64,000 bases of DNA from Linyphia triangularis (Eukaryota > Arthropoda > Arachnida > Araneae > Linyphiidae), in NCBI GenBank assembly GCA_963978545.1, contig OZ021725.1, positions 9,202,846 through 9,266,845 on the forward strand, in the 5' to 3' direction. Positions within the stretch are counted from its first letter, which is position 1. Each line of letters opens with the position of its first letter. This document shows, piece after piece, positions 1 through 12,385 of the stretch. The notes under the pieces are model-generated. The model was not told the DNA's origin and searched no databases. It worked only from the letters and a program-made list of their open reading frames with translations. Position numbers and translations under genes: made by a program.

Positions 1-1029
1 TCTAAAATCCTTTTGTTGTGGAAATTCACGCTTCAAATAACCGCTGGTGAGAAAACGGAATCGTTAATCTTAAAATAAATATCCATACCCTCTGGTCCCG
101 AATGGTGTTAAAGGGTAAACACCATATAGGACAATGGAATTTTCTTTGGTTTACTTTTTCTTTTGAATCCGATAGGGAGAAGAAAGGGTTAAAGAGAGAG
201 CAAGCTGTTTGAGTAAATTAAGGCTCCTCTATACCGTCCATCTTGAATATCCCCTCTAATGCTAAGGCAATGGGAAAATATGCAACAAATGCTTGAATTT
301 TGCTAAAGAAGTTTTGAGAATACTTCTGCAGGGTTTGTTCTGTTGGATAGATACATCTCTGAGGATTCTTTGAATCTTTTTAGTTTTGTCATAAATTTTG
401 TTACATTTTTTTTAAATAGAAAAAATATAATCCTTTTTACTTTAACTTCATTTTACAGGAAAAGGAATAGAGATATTTAAAAACTGACGACTGAAAAATA
501 AATATTGAACTATTATCTGTTTAGTTCAAGTTTCAAAACTTCAATTTTATTTTTCAAACTGTCAATTTTAGACAAACTTTGAAGCTAACTATAAGACAAA
601 AATGTGAAAACCACGCCTCCTATAAGCTCCACCTTAATTGTCGGAGAAGAGCTGGCTTTTTTTTGCTTTTTTTTTTTACTTTGTGGACTGGATAGGGGAG
701 AAGGGGAGGGGATCGCTTCCCTTTTCTAGGAAATGGAATGGGGTGAGATTCCGTGTTCTGACGTGGTGCAGTAAAAGGCACTGAGCTAAAGATATTCTTA
801 GCTCAGTGGTAAAAGGTGGCTGATTGCATATTGAAACTTGCCCTTCATGAAAACGTTAGTTCATTTTCCAAGATTGAATATTTTAGAGGGAATGAGAATA
901 TATTTGATATAAGGACAGTTTAAGTTTGCGGTTTTCGATTATTATTATTATTATTATTATTATTTTTTTTTTTTTTTTTTTTTTTTTGAAAACTCCTAAA
1001 TTAGGAAAATGTTCGAATATAGTACAAGT
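1..1029. other. AT-rich non-coding DNA, no gene seen
   Basis: No open frame here looks like a protein. The stretch is AT-rich with short homopolymers. The short minus-strand frame near its end is an artefact of the (ATT)n/poly-T tract. Confidence 0.6.
938..987. repeat. (ATT)n microsatellite running into poly-T
   Basis: About eight ATT units are followed directly by roughly 25 T. This is a simple-sequence tract and translates to Ile/Lys runs on the minus strand. Confidence 0.95.
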
Positions 1030-1510
1030 AAAATAGGATACAAAAAACAAAAAATTGCTCCGTTCACGAAACTTGACAAAAACATTTAATTTATCATGAA
1101 AATGAAGAATCAAAAGAGTATAAAAATATCTAGCAAAGAAGGGTGTTTATTTTGGGGGGAGCGTGGGGGATTAGGGGATTTTTAAAACTGAAAAACTAAT
1201 TTTGAAACTATCTAAGCATTTGGCCTTATGATTTTAGCGTATTTTTTTATGATAAATCGAATGAAAAAAAAAACGCAAGTCGTTAAACAATCTAGAAGAA
1301 GTTACAGTACATAAACGAAAGCACATGTAAAAAGTGAGGAAAGGTAAAATACGACATAAAGAAGTAAAAAATTGGTCCGTTCATGAAACTTGGTAGTGGC
1401 AAAAACGTTTTGTCATGAGAATAAAGAAATTATATAGCATAGAAGGACGTTTTTTGAGGGGGTGGCGGGTTTTTTTTAAACTGAAAATTAATTTTAGTAT
1501 AATCTAGGCC
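1030..1510 (+). repeat. Dispersed repeat, two consecutive degenerate units
   Basis: Two successive units share the same order of blocks: a stretch like GTCCGTTCATGAAACTTGG, then TTTGTCATGA, then AAAATATCTAG, an AAGAAGG run with poly-G, and an AAACTGAAAA-TTAATTTT block. The same module occurs in reverse at about 1,900-2,230 and again at about 54,690-55,110, also as two units. It has no coding content. It behaves like an old interspersed repeat whose units tend to occur in tandem. The family is not identified. Confidence 0.6.
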
Positions 1511-1899
1511 TGTTAGACTTGTGTATTGTAGACTATTTTACAAAGTCATAGTCATTTTTATAAACTAAACTACTTGTGTAAAAACTACTTTATTTCATTA
1601 CTTATTTTTTATCACTAATGTTTTTGCTAACTTACTATTTCAATTATTCATAACTATTTACTTATTTTATTGCTAACTGGTACTTTTTCGATTAAATTTT
1701 GGTTGTTTTTTAATTTTTTCCACTCAGTTTTGGTTCATTACATGAACTTTTATATTACATGTATTTTCGTCTATAAAGTGGACAAATGGACTATAACTGT
1801 TATGGAGGATAGTTATATCGTCTTTTTTTCTCCCTTTTTTTTATTCGAGTAAAAAAATCGTCAATTTCATCAAAAAATACTCCACACTTACTCGTCATT

Positions 1900-2230
1900 C
1901 CTTTCCCTCTCCCCCCCCCCCCTCCCCCACTTCAAAAACACACTTCTCTGCTAAATAATTTTTTATTTCTTTGCCTAATTTTACCTTTTCTCGCTTTTTA
2001 CATGTTGTTTCGTTTATAAGAACTAACTTTTTCTTGATTGGTAATAGCGTCTTGCCTTCTTTTCATTCGATTCAGCATCAAAAACTATTCTATAAACATG
2101 CGTCATATGACTAGATTGTTTCAAAGTTAATTTTTTTATTATAAATCCCCTAACTTCCCCCCCCCCCCCCCCAAAAAAAACCGATGAAATATTTTTGCTA
2201 AGATTCAGAAGCGGATTACTAAGATTCAAT
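1900..2230 (-). repeat. Reverse-oriented copy of the 1,030-1,510 repeat
   Basis: On the minus strand the order of blocks matches 1,200-1,470: an AACTTTGAAACAATCTAG-like block, a GAATCGAATGAAAA block, then a poly-G-rich block and a GTGTGTTTTTGAAG-like end. A C run lies at each edge (about 1,911-1,922 and 2,158-2,172). The copies at 1,030-1,510 and 54,690-55,110 are on the opposite strand. Confidence 0.5.
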
Positions 2231-2264
2231 CACCCATATGTATATGCATAGGGTTTGAAAGTAT

Positions 2265-2332
2265 ACATCGCACAATTTTCAATTACACTATAATACTGCA
2301 GTATTATAGTGTAATTGAAAGTTGTGCGATGT
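2265..2332. repeat. Zero-loop palindrome made of fold-back element ends
   Basis: Two 34-bp arms meet at a central CTGCAG with no spacer and one mismatch. The right arm continues outward to a CACACCCCTAGTTTT end at about 2,348. The arm is the same terminal sequence found on the large fold-back elements at 15,251 and 37,241 (AACTAGGGGTGTGGAAC, then TTTCAATTACACTATAATAC). It is best read as the two ends of such an element joined head to head with the whole interior lost. The left arm lacks a clear AACTAGGGG end. Confidence 0.75.
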
Positions 2333-2423
2333 TCCACACCCCTAGTTTTGTATGAGTCACTGATGGTTTTTGGTATTATTTTACCCTTATTAATAGATAA
2401 CTTCAGTTCTGTGAAGACCGTGC

Positions 2424-2458
<35 letters not shown>

Positions 2459-2559
2459 TCTTTAGAGTTTTAACCCTCTGTTTTTCTAAAAAATTTCGTA
2501 CTTATTTCTACATTGTATAAATTTCTTTTCTAGTTATAAAGTTCGAAAGTAAAATCAAC

Positions 2560-3110
2560 AAAAAAGTTTTTATTTTGATGCTACTACACTCTTTCTTTAC
2601 ATAATAGTTTTACAAAAACCAATTATGTACAAAAATTATAGCAAATTTAATACTCTACAAGTTTTAAATTTAATATTTGTGTTTAGGATAAGAGTTATGA
2701 TCTATAAACTGAAAAGCGTATTTTTTTTTTTTTTTTTTGGTGTACCACGAAAAATGCAAAAACCAGAGTAGCTCTTTTGTTATTAGTCCTAGAAAATAAC
2801 TTGTTGTATAAAACTTGTAGGAAATTTATTGTTCTACAGCTTATACTGACAAATTTTTTCTCTAAGACGTACCATTATGGAGACATATAAAAACTCGACA
2901 CAAATCTTAAAAAAATAGTATTTTTACAAAAAAGTGTTGACTTTCATGCGGTTTAACTATATACATAATAGTTCTACAAAAAAACTTCGTGCTCAAAAGT
3001 TATAGAAAATTTAATACTCTAAAACTTTTGAATATACTGTTTGTTTCTAAGATGCATTGGCAAACAGTTTTGACGGATAAACTGAAAAACGACTTGGTTT
3101 TTGTTGCACC
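2560..3110. repeat. Degenerate repeated module (about 3 units)
   Basis: Blocks such as ACATAATAGTTCTACAAAAA, TTATAGAAAATTTAATACTC and GATCTATAAACTGAAAA recur with differences around 2,590-2,720, 2,780-2,880 and 2,960-3,100. The 80-aa frame at 2,989-3,231 lies in this repeat and has no protein-like features, so it is not called as a gene. Confidence 0.45.
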
Positions 3111-3220
3111 CTGCACCACAAGGGTTAGCAAAAACTTGGTTTATAAACTACGGGACAGACCTTTATTACATATTAAAAAATCAGAGCTACATAACCTTTT
3201 GCAAAAAAAATGTCTCTTTC

Positions 3221-3344
3221 GCATTCATTAAAATGCTAATCTAGTTGAGAACTTAAATCCATCTTGATTTGCACACTTTTTAAATATAAGTCATGTTCTT
3301 TTTGTAAACTGTCCCATTGGTCACTATAATTATTGCTGAACCTC
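3221..3344 (+). repeat. Direct repeat, copy 1
   Basis: A block of about 120 bp (GCATTCATTAAAATGCTAAT, then GAGAACTTAAATCCAT, then TGTCCCATTGGTCACTA) is repeated in the same orientation at 3,594-3,714 with a few differences. The spacer between the copies is about 250 bp. Confidence 0.85.
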
Positions 3345-3593
3345 CAAAGTTCATTCACATTTTACCACCTTTTCCGTTTGTAAGCTTTTTATTACATAGT
3401 TTGGAAATAATGGAACTACGTAATGTCCCTAAGACTTCGCTGGTACATCAACAATTTGTAATATTTAAGGAATTACACGAATGATTGAATATAGTAAATA
3501 AGAGGGTTTTAAAACCAACAATAAACATAGACGTCAATTATAGTTCATCATAATAACGTCTTGTATCCCATAAAGTTTTTTTTTTTTTTTTAT

Positions 3594-3714
3594 CGCATGC
3601 ATTAAAATGCTAATTTCGTTGAGAACTTAAATCCATTTTGATTTGCACACTGTTTAAACATGCGTCATGCTTTTTTTGTAAACTATCCCATTGGTCACTA
3701 ATTATAGCTGAACT
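3594..3714 (+). repeat. Direct repeat, copy 2
   Basis: Second copy of the 3,221-3,344 block, in the same orientation. It starts at the ATTAAAATGCTAAT sequence and ends near TCACTAATTATAGCTGAAC. A poly-T tract lies directly before it. Confidence 0.85.
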
Positions 3715-4696
3715 GGGTTTAAAAACATTCTTTTCTGTTTCAACAAATTTAATAAAATAAATTTGTTGAAACTGAATTTGTTTGAAAACTGTCCCGAAGG
3801 AATATTTAAATACCTTATAAAGATTTAGAGTTATCGATTTTATTGAGGATAATTTGACAAAATTTATGTAGGTGCTAAAAACAGTTTTTATTACTTGTTA
3901 TTACTCCAACGAACTTTGACGAATCAGTATGTGAATTTGTGAATTATTAGTATTGCAACAACTTGCATCGATCTCTATTAAATTGAAATTTTGTTTCAAA
4001 ATGAATATAACGAAATAGTAAACATGATTGTACCTTTAAGGTATATATATATTTTTTAATGATTTTATAGATGACAATGTCCTAAAATGTGCTTGTAGAG
4101 TGTAGGAATTTGAAGGATTACTTTTTTTCTTCCAGGAAATATTGCCATATGTTTAATGTAAAAGAACACCAAAACTTTCTAATCACTGAAAATGTAAACA
4201 AGAATAAATGTTCCCTTTCGAAATTATTCGCTGTTTTTATTTTCAATTATGTTTACCATAATTTCTCTATGTAACGACATAATTACAATACAAATAATCT
4301 TAAAATATTGAGCTATTCATAATTAAAAAAAAAACAAAAAACTATTACCTTTGTTTTATTTATTAAAAAATAACTTTATTGCGTTACAATCCAGAATTCA
4401 CAATTGAATTAAATTCCATATAAATGTCTCTTGAAATTGATACGTTGTAATGAGTTTCAGGATAATGAAGTTCTTATGGTACCATGGATAACTTTTTTTA
4501 TCAACTCGTCTGGCACCCCTATTTAAACTTTTTTTCTTAATTAACAGTACAAATCTATTTCTACTCTTAAATATATTTATTTTTAATAAAAAAAAAATAT
4601 AAATATAAATAAGTTTAAAATTTTTTTTTTTTTTTTAAAGTAGCATTACAGCTATACACGCAGCCCACTTATTAGGATAGCGAGATCGGCTACAAC
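3715..4696. other. AT-rich non-coding DNA
   Basis: No gene, RNA or clear repeat was recognised here. Short frames are low-complexity. Confidence 0.5.
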
Positions 4697-4815
4697 CAGG
4701 CATGTAGCCAGAGGGGGGCGAGGTCGGGCATTGCCAGACCTGGAAAAATCTTCGCTCGTCCTGGAAAATGTTATCCCAATCATTTGTTTTTACTTGTAAA
4801 CCTTTATATCTATGA

Positions 4816-5031
4816 TTGAATAGAAACGAACTTTTTGCTGCTGTAGATACCTTCGATTGTAGCACAGCAACTTGCGAATCTACTTTTTCCACTTTGACGG
4901 CCATAAATAGTCCCCAAAGAATGTCAATGGGCCACGACAGGATGGCAAATCTAGTGTTTTTGGCATTTGAAGTAGAGATAGTTTTGAAATTGTTTAATAT
5001 GTGTAAAGATAGGAAATTGCAATTATACTAA
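4816..5031 (+). pseudogene. hAT transposase C-terminal dimerisation fragment
   Basis: The 71-residue frame contains a stretch running AAVDTFDCSTATCESTFSTL followed by a TAINSPQRMSMGHDRMANL-type segment. This is the pattern of the C-terminal dimerisation region of hAT transposases: a conserved Ser/Thr-Ala-x-Cys-Glu-x-x-Phe-Ser core, then an Arg-x-x-Met-x-x-x-Arg-Leu-x-x-Leu helix, here MANL. Nothing of the N-terminal zinc finger or the DDE catalytic core is present nearby, so this is a 3'-terminal remnant. It lies within 120 bp of one transposon end, where the transposase C-terminus is often found. Confidence 0.8.
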
Positions 5032-5260
5032 CATTTATCATTTTATTTTAGATTTTTTTATGCTATGTATTTTAAAAAGTTTCAAAATGTTTAATATAAG
5101 ACCAAGAATAGGGAAATGAATTTCTATTATTTTATATTATAATTAATAATATATGCAAAGAAATAGAAAAAGGGTTTTTATATTTTAATAGTTTCTGATA
5201 AATTTTTCAGAGTATTGAAAATGATAGGAGAAAATAAAGGAAAATGCAATTCTATTAGTG

Positions 5261-5372
<112 letters not shown>

Positions 5373-6017
5373 TTTTATATAAAAATGTAAATAACTTTTT
5401 AATGCTTAAAGAATTTCTTAAATGACAAGTTTGTTAAAGAGTTATGTAGCTGTTCCACAAGACCAATGATAGGATAATGTAATTTGTTTAACAATATATA
5501 TTTTTAAATAGAAATGTAAGAACGGAACTTCGAAAAAACTTTTTGTGTTAAAAAAACTTTTTATGTAAAAGTAACTTATACTAATTTTTATATTTGTAAT
5601 TATTTTTAAAATAGATATTCTTAAGTTGAAATGTGTGAAAAATTAAGAGATGGACATGCATAGAATATTATAAAGGAATAGAATTGTATTAAATATACTT
5701 TAAAAAAATTTAAATTGAAAGTTTTGTTTTTATCAAAAAAATTTCTGGTCTTTAAAAGAATTAATAAAAATAACATTACATCAAAAATACATTAACAATG
5801 TTTCTTTTTTTTAAATATTTTTTTGTATATATACTTCATAAAGTTCTCTGATAAATACTCTTTTACGAATTGTAAAAATTGTATAAATTTGTAGTAATTA
5901 ATATAATTGTAAAAATTTCAATTGTAAAAATTAATTGAAAACCAATTAAATAATTTATATTTCTGCCCCTTCTGGGAAAATTTTTGCCCGTCCTACAAAC
6001 TTTGGCTGGCTACAGCC

Positions 6018-6643
6018 CAAGGCCTATTCTAAGGAATTTTTACGACTGCCCAAACTTCCGTCCCCCCCCCCCCCCCCGACATTACAAACATTATTACACT
6101 AAACAGAGAATAAAAAAATTAAAAAAATAGGCCTATTAAGCAGTCTCATAATGATATTTTCGCCTCCTATGTATGGAATTTAAAATTGTGATTCGTCATG
6201 TTGTCGATCCATAAGTCCCCATTTATACGTTTATAATTTCAGGTCTTCCTAGTTTTTAAATTTAACACAAAGTTGTTAAAATTTAAACCTAATTATTTAA
6301 CTTAAAACACTACTAAATTCGAGGCGTTAAGGGAACGAATAACCGCCAGAATAGCTTCGATTATGTCAAATATGCCAATTATTGGGTTGCCTGGTAAGAG
6401 TTTTTCTTGAAGCTAAAACTTCAAAGAAGGAAGGGTTGCATAAACAAATAAAAAAGTCGTTTTAAATTTTATTATACTTGAATTCAAAAAGATGAATAAT
6501 AATTGCACTCCTTTAATAAAATCATATTTTTAATTTCCTTGTTTTTCTATTTTTTACGACTGCCCAATATCTGATTTACGACTGCCCAAATACAATTTAC
6601 GACTGCCCAAATAGGCCACGACTGCCCGTTAGAATAGGCCCTG
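6018..6643. mobile_element. hAT-type MITE nested in the 4,697-6,653 element
   Basis: The termini are CAAGGCCTATTCTAA and, inverted, CAGGGCCTATTCTAA. They are flanked by a perfect 8-bp target duplication CTACAGCC (6,010-6,017 and 6,644-6,651), which is the hAT signature. The 626-bp element has no coding content. A 10-bp motif ACGACTGCCC occurs once near the left end and four times near the right end, all in the same orientation, resembling subterminal transposase-binding repeats. The right end also carries CGTTAG next to the TIR. Confidence 0.9.
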
Positions 6644-6931
6644 CTACAGCCTCAACAAACTAGGTTCCTCTTACCGGGGCTAAAGAAAGTGATTAACTTC
6701 TTGACAGTGTGACCTCTGGGGTCATATGAGGAGTATCTCTTCACTAGGCTCCCCTTTTTCTGACATTGTCTATCATCCACTGCTGTCCAATCAAGTATCA
6801 CTACCCAGAGAATATGGACCCTCCCCCTGCGTTGCCACCAAAATCAGCTCAAAGCAAAATCGAAAACTGTTTTTAGTAGTAAGCGCCCTTAAAGAACTTT
6901 AGGCTGAAAATGTTACTGGATTTGATATTAT

Positions 6932-7327
6932 CAGGGCTCACACTCAAATCACAGAATGAAAATCACTGGCTTTTCAATGACTTTTATGGATCTAAATAAT
7001 GTTTTTAATGACCTTTGAAAATTTGTTTTCGTGCATCATGTCGATATATAAATTTTTAATAGAATATATTATACCAGAAAGTTTACAAGTTGGCGCATGC
7101 GTAATAAAATATGTCACAGAATTCTGATAACAGTGCGGACAAGTGGTGGTCACTCGGGGATAGCAAGTCTGAGTAGTACTATTATAACATTTGCGGTTGG
7201 CACAACAGCCGCAAAAATTAAGGACTTTTAAGCACCTCTAAGCATTTTCAAGTACTTTCAAGGCCTTGAAAACAAGTTCAAAAATATTAAGCTCTTTTAA
7301 TAACTTTCAATGACCGTGGAAACCCTG
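6932..7327. mobile_element. hAT-like MITE
   Basis: The ends CAGGGCTCACACTCA and (inverted) CAGGGTTTCCACGGTC are the CAGGG-type ends common in hAT MITEs. Both subterminal regions share TCAATGAC/TTTCAAGG-like blocks in inverted orientation. I could not find a convincing 8-bp target duplication, so the boundaries and superfamily are provisional. Confidence 0.5.
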
Positions 7328-10272
7328 ATTACGTTAAAATGGAAGATTACATTAGAAAAAGATTCTAACTTTCGTAGTCAGCAGTTAAGAGCTTCAAAAG
7401 AATCATTCCTGCGATTATTAACATCCTAATCAATTATGGATTACTAAAAATGAAAATCAAATATTGAATTGTGTAGCTGAACTTATGGAAAATATAAACT
7501 TTCTTTATTTTTATTTTTCACCCTTCTTATATATTATATTTATAAGTTCAAATTGCTTTTTCCAGAGAAAAGCAAAATAAATTTATTGATTTTGATAAAT
7601 ATTTTGGTAATCGTTGCGGAAAAAAAACCTCCCTTTTAGAGGGCCTCATGAGTTGATTTCTTTTAATATTACTTTAGAGTATTCTTTACCATATAATGTT
7701 TATGTAAGTGTTTACTGATAGAATTAAAGCGTTAACAAAATTAAAATCGGAAAAAATACAAATTCAAAGTTGTGTCGGCTAAAAATATTTAATCCCTTTT
7801 AAGGCATCTATGTAGAATCCAATAATACATTTAGACGTTATCAAACGCAAAAACTACACTAGGACATTGATGCGCCAAAACAACGTGAACCGTACACAGT
7901 CTGGAAATGGTGTGTCTTTCAGGGGTTTCCACTTTTTTTTACTCTGAAAAGTTCTGCTTGTTCTACATTTTTTTTTTTTTTAATTAGACTTTATAGGTCT
8001 TTATCAAACTAAACTAAACTGTAGCCCCTAAAAAAAAATCTAACTCCACCATTGTTCTGTGCACACATTAGTACACCATTATATTTTTATTCAACTATTT
8101 TTGTAGTTGAAAACAAAGCTATGAATGTTTTCCTCTTTTTGACATTTTGACAGTTTTCAACCCCTGGTCTTTGAAAAGGAAAATGTCGCGCATTTACGCA
8201 TCAAGAAGGAGAAAATCCGAAAAACTCTCTGACAATCAACGCAATACTATCTGTCTACTAATTAATTTTTGTAAGACAATTTTGGTAAAAATCATTTGAG
8301 AGAAAGCATACACTTTTTACAAAATGATACTTGTTCTGAACAGATATTGTAAGAAATTATTTCAATTGGTCTGTCAAATAAATCGAATTTTAAAACTCAA
8401 CAAAACTGCACATTATGAAACATTAAAATACAGTTGTCTTAAAAACACGAAGTGTCATCGTCCGTATCCGTAGTTGGGTTGTCCATCAATAAACACAATA
8501 TTTGAAGTTTAAAAATACTGTTTAATATGTACATTGTACATACTTAAAGGAAGAGCCTTTTTTTTTACAAAGACAACTTATCAGTTAAGAATTTAACTTA
8601 TTAAATTGTGCTATTAAAGAAAAAGTGACCTTCTATTGTTGGTGAAATTAAACTTCCTTTACCGTCTTAATTATCATTTAAAACAAATTAATCGAAAATA
8701 TATTACTTCAATTTTTAAAGCAAATTATTAATTGTGTAAAATATAAATTTCTGTTTGAGTTTGAAATCCCTCGTTGAGATCTTACGATGAATCAAAGTAG
8801 GTACGTAATGATATGTAGTATAACTGAGTATTGAGTCTTTTAATTGACTAATTATAACTATATATTAGGATGGTCTATGTAAGGCATCAAAAACGAAATT
8901 TCATCTGATTTTAACTCTCACCCCTTCATTCCTTTCGTTTTGGTCTATCTTGACAGTGTGCCAAATTTCATTTCAATAATATATTAACCCGTGTCGCAAA
9001 TAGCCTGAAGTTGTTAAAAGATTACTAAAATTGAAATTGTTTGAAAAAAAAAAAATATTAAATTTCTTCGGCTTCAATTTCATACCCCCGAATATTTTTT
9101 CTTTTGACCTATTTTTGTAGAGAACCAAGTTTTATTATGATAAATTAGTATTAACCCTGCTAAATTGATATTGAAGTTTATAAAAATAAAAACAGAATTG
9201 ACAAAAATGAACGAACGTATTCTAAAAGTTTTATTTCCTAAATTTAAAAAAGTTGCAAAATATTGATACAATTTAACTAACAAAATCTAACATTTAAACA
9301 ACAAAAATGTCAGATTTTTAGAGGTATTTTTTTTTTTTTAGTAATGCCTCATATTTTAAAATATGTGTAGTACTGCTTGCAGTGATCGTCCACACGTTGA
9401 TCGTTGCTGCACACGTTAATCACTTTTCATTTACAAAAATGAACACAATAATATTTTTTATAGTCAAAGGTAAAAAATGGGGGTAAGAATACAAAATTTG
9501 TAAGTTGGAAAATAAGGAACACCCTGCGCTGTACAGTAAAATGCAGTTATGTGATGCGAACTTCCATTTTCCTTACGGCACAGCTTAATCTCTTTAAATT
9601 TTCAAAAAATTGCTTACAATAATATTTTTATTGCCAAAGGGAAAAGAATTGGAGGGTGAGGAAAAAAGAAATCTGAAAGTTAAAAAAATAAGGACCACAT
9701 ATATGCCGTAGTCCCTTATTACAAATTTTTCTGTTACACTTTCTAGGCCATTTTGTTACGATTTAATTGCAAAATCTGAAATATGATAAGAATAGCTATT
9801 TGATATGCATACTACTGATACCATTACAATCACTTTGAAAACTTACGTCTTCTTCAATTTTCCACTTATTTTGACGCTATCCTTACAAGAACCAAATTGA
9901 GACACAAACTCTTATAGCACTATAAGACAATAAAAAAAAAAAAACCTCCATTCGCTAATTAGATATGAAGTCACAGAAATTTACGGATTGAGATATAGCA
10001 TGTAAAATATGTTATGTTTCAATTCTTCGTCTTTCTGAAAAAGGTAAAGAAGTCCAACAAAGAAGCAAATGAGTTGAACTGGCGACCGCTGAACTTTTTT
10101 AATTGGAAGGTCCTTGTAAAGAAATTTATTTTTAAAATCTAAAACTTTGTCCGAACCCTGAACAAATAAGTACAGAAAGCTAAGACGAACTTTTAAGATT
10201 GCTACTCTTTGTCCTATGTTATGTGCGGTCAAGCAGAGAATCGAGTAGCCCCTTTCTTTTTGTATTGAAAAG
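7328..10272. other. AT-rich non-coding DNA
   Basis: No supported gene. The frames at 9,080-9,283 and 9,981-10,382 on the minus strand have AT-driven composition and no recognisable motif. Poly-A and poly-T tracts are common. Confidence 0.5.
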
Positions 10273-10632
10273 TAAGCACAGTCCTGGAGCGATCGCAGAA
10301 AAGGGACCGTACACAAAGTGTATTTCAACGTGACCAGGGTTCTAATGAGGTTAAATGGAGCGTATCGAAAAATCCTCCCCAACTACATGATTAACGATCG
10401 TCTCAACCCAGAACTTCTTCCCTCGGATACAGAACCTTGGAAAACTATGAACATTAATAGTCCCAAGTGTGGGGTTGGAAAAGGTAGGAGACCAACTACA
10501 GCCCATAACGTGTGAAATGAGCCCTGCACCAGAGTTATTGTTGAACAAGATCCGCTGCACCGGATACAAATGAATCGGGGGGTAGTGGTAGATGTATGTG
10601 TCGACGTTATGGCGTGGAATGTACTGAGATGA
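10273..10632 (+). pseudogene. Unrecognised GC-richer reading frame with one internal stop
   Basis: From a TAA at 10,273 the plus frame stays open to a TGA at 10,513-10,515. It then continues in the same frame to a second TGA at 10,630-10,632, about 118 codons in total. The translation is not low-complexity; it has stretches such as NYMINDRLNPELLPSDTEPW and RVIVEQDPLHRIQMNRG. Base composition is visibly richer in G+C than the flanks. There is no ATG-led start that makes sense. I do not recognise the family. It could be an exon remnant, a transposon coding fragment or chance; the overlapping minus-strand frame looks like its shadow. Confidence 0.3.
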
Positions 10633-11839
10633 GATGTACTGGTAGAGATTGCACAAATAGTGCACTGTAAGAAAGTATTTCAGAAGAATAGTAATAGATA
10701 TAGCTTTTTTCTTATGTAAGATGAAAGTTGTTGACGAAATGCATGATGCATTCGTATTATAAAACTATTTTATTATTTATTAATAAAAAGGATTTTTAAC
10801 ACTGCATAAACTTTTAGTTTTTTGGTCACTATTTTGCTAATTATTTGTACTTTTTAAAACTAAAATGATAATCTTTTTCAGTATAAAATTTTCTGTAATT
10901 TGATACCACACATGACTTTTTATGATTTTTACAAAAAAAATCCAAGATGGCGGCCAAAAAACGCATTTTGCACGCTCAGATTTTTCTAGACTTTTAGTAT
11001 GTCAAAAAGATATCCTCCACGAGCTAAAAAATTCAATCGCCGCTTCTGTGGGAATTAGTTCCACCCCAAAACCTATATCTCCTGTACTATAAGTTGTCCT
11101 ACACGATGAAATGAAATTACACAAAATGTACTTTATTTCTGGTTTATTTGTTATTAAACATATTTTGATGCTAAAGACTCTTGCTTAATTGAAGAACTGT
11201 GTTCAATTTGAATTAAGTTGTCCTACACAATCTCAATTTAGTTTATTGTGTAAAAGTACCCCCAAAGAAACTAAGCGCGGCTGCTTGGCGGCAATCATTA
11301 GATTTCACAACTTTTTCTGACTGATTATTTTACTTGGCGGGCTTTTTTTACAAAGTCGAGTTGTTTTTTGGGAGATATCAATTCTTTTGGTTGCGTTTGT
11401 TATATTTTAAATGAGTATAATACGGTCAATGGATATTTTAGTGCGCATAACCATATCGTCGCTCTAAAAAGAAAAAAATGGCGTAAGTGGCAACACCATT
11501 AGTTCACATACTACTATTTGTTGTGAGAGTAACAATAAATATCATGACTAAATATTGTAGAGATTTAGGTTTGCTATCCAAATCCTTTTCGTTTCTTTTA
11601 AAAAGAAATCTTTACCACAACAAAAAATTCACAATCAAAAATATGTATCTATTATAATTTGAGCACAAAAAACTTGCAAATATATACAAAAAAATAAGTA
11701 ATTATATAAAGTAAGTAAAACATACAAACAAATTACTTGCTTTTATGCGAAATTGAGGATAACCAGCTTTTACATACGAATAAATATTGTTGCGTGGATG
11801 GGTTCGAAAGACTTGAAGCCAAAGCAGATTAAAACTTGA
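10633..11839. other. Non-coding DNA upstream of segmental copy A
   Basis: AT-rich sequence. It includes a stretch around 10,940 containing the dispersed-repeat-like sequence ATCCAAGATGGCGGCC. No gene supported. Confidence 0.5.
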
Positions 11840-12235
11840 AGAAGGGATTGACGATAGCTTTTGTCTTTTACAGTATCTATAACGCCCTGAAATTGTATCT
11901 TCCGGAAGTCTGAAAATGCTCAATCAGTTTTGAATTAATTAGAAATATATCTGTCCTTGAATACCGAAATTGGGTCCCGAAAGGAATCCAGGTAATTTTA
12001 CAAAGTTCTTGGAGCTTGAGAAATTGTTTTCACTTAATCTCTTATGATAGTTATGGAGAATGCTTGCCATGGTAATGGTAAGCAAAGCTATGTATAACAA
12101 TAAAGAAAAAAAATATATACATTTTCAATTTTATTTTTTGTGGATCGATTGCCTAACTTTGAGAACATGAAACTGTTGTCAAATTTTTGGGTGAATAAAA
12201 AATTAACCAATTGCTAACATTTTTTTTCCGGCCAA

Positions 12236-12385
12236 AACTCCAAAGAATGCTGTGTCATCGAGTCTACCTGCCTAGTTTTAGATCGACTGGATAACGGCAA
12301 GTGAGTTACTTAGTCCTCCTAAGTGACAATAGAAACGTGTGTGAAAGTGTCCTCTTAGTGACATCTCATAAAACTTGATAGAATG
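12236..12385. repeat. Dispersed module seen three times per copy
   Basis: A module with TGTCATCGAGTCTACCTGCC, GGTCGACTGGATAACGGCAAG-like and AAAATCGAAGTTAATATAAAG-like blocks occurs near 12,240, 12,972 and 14,300 in copy A. It recurs near 34,250, 34,385 and 36,060 in copy B. The third occurrence has the reading GCATCGAATCTATCTGCCAA. It is non-coding and predates the duplication. Confidence 0.6.

Noticed and set aside
2989..3231. 80-codon plus-strand frame
   Set aside because: Located in a degenerate repeated module; no motif, and not maintained in the other units.
9981..10382. 133-codon minus-strand frame
   Set aside because: Hydrophobic, composition-driven translation without a recognisable motif. 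It partly overlaps the more protein-like plus-strand frame.
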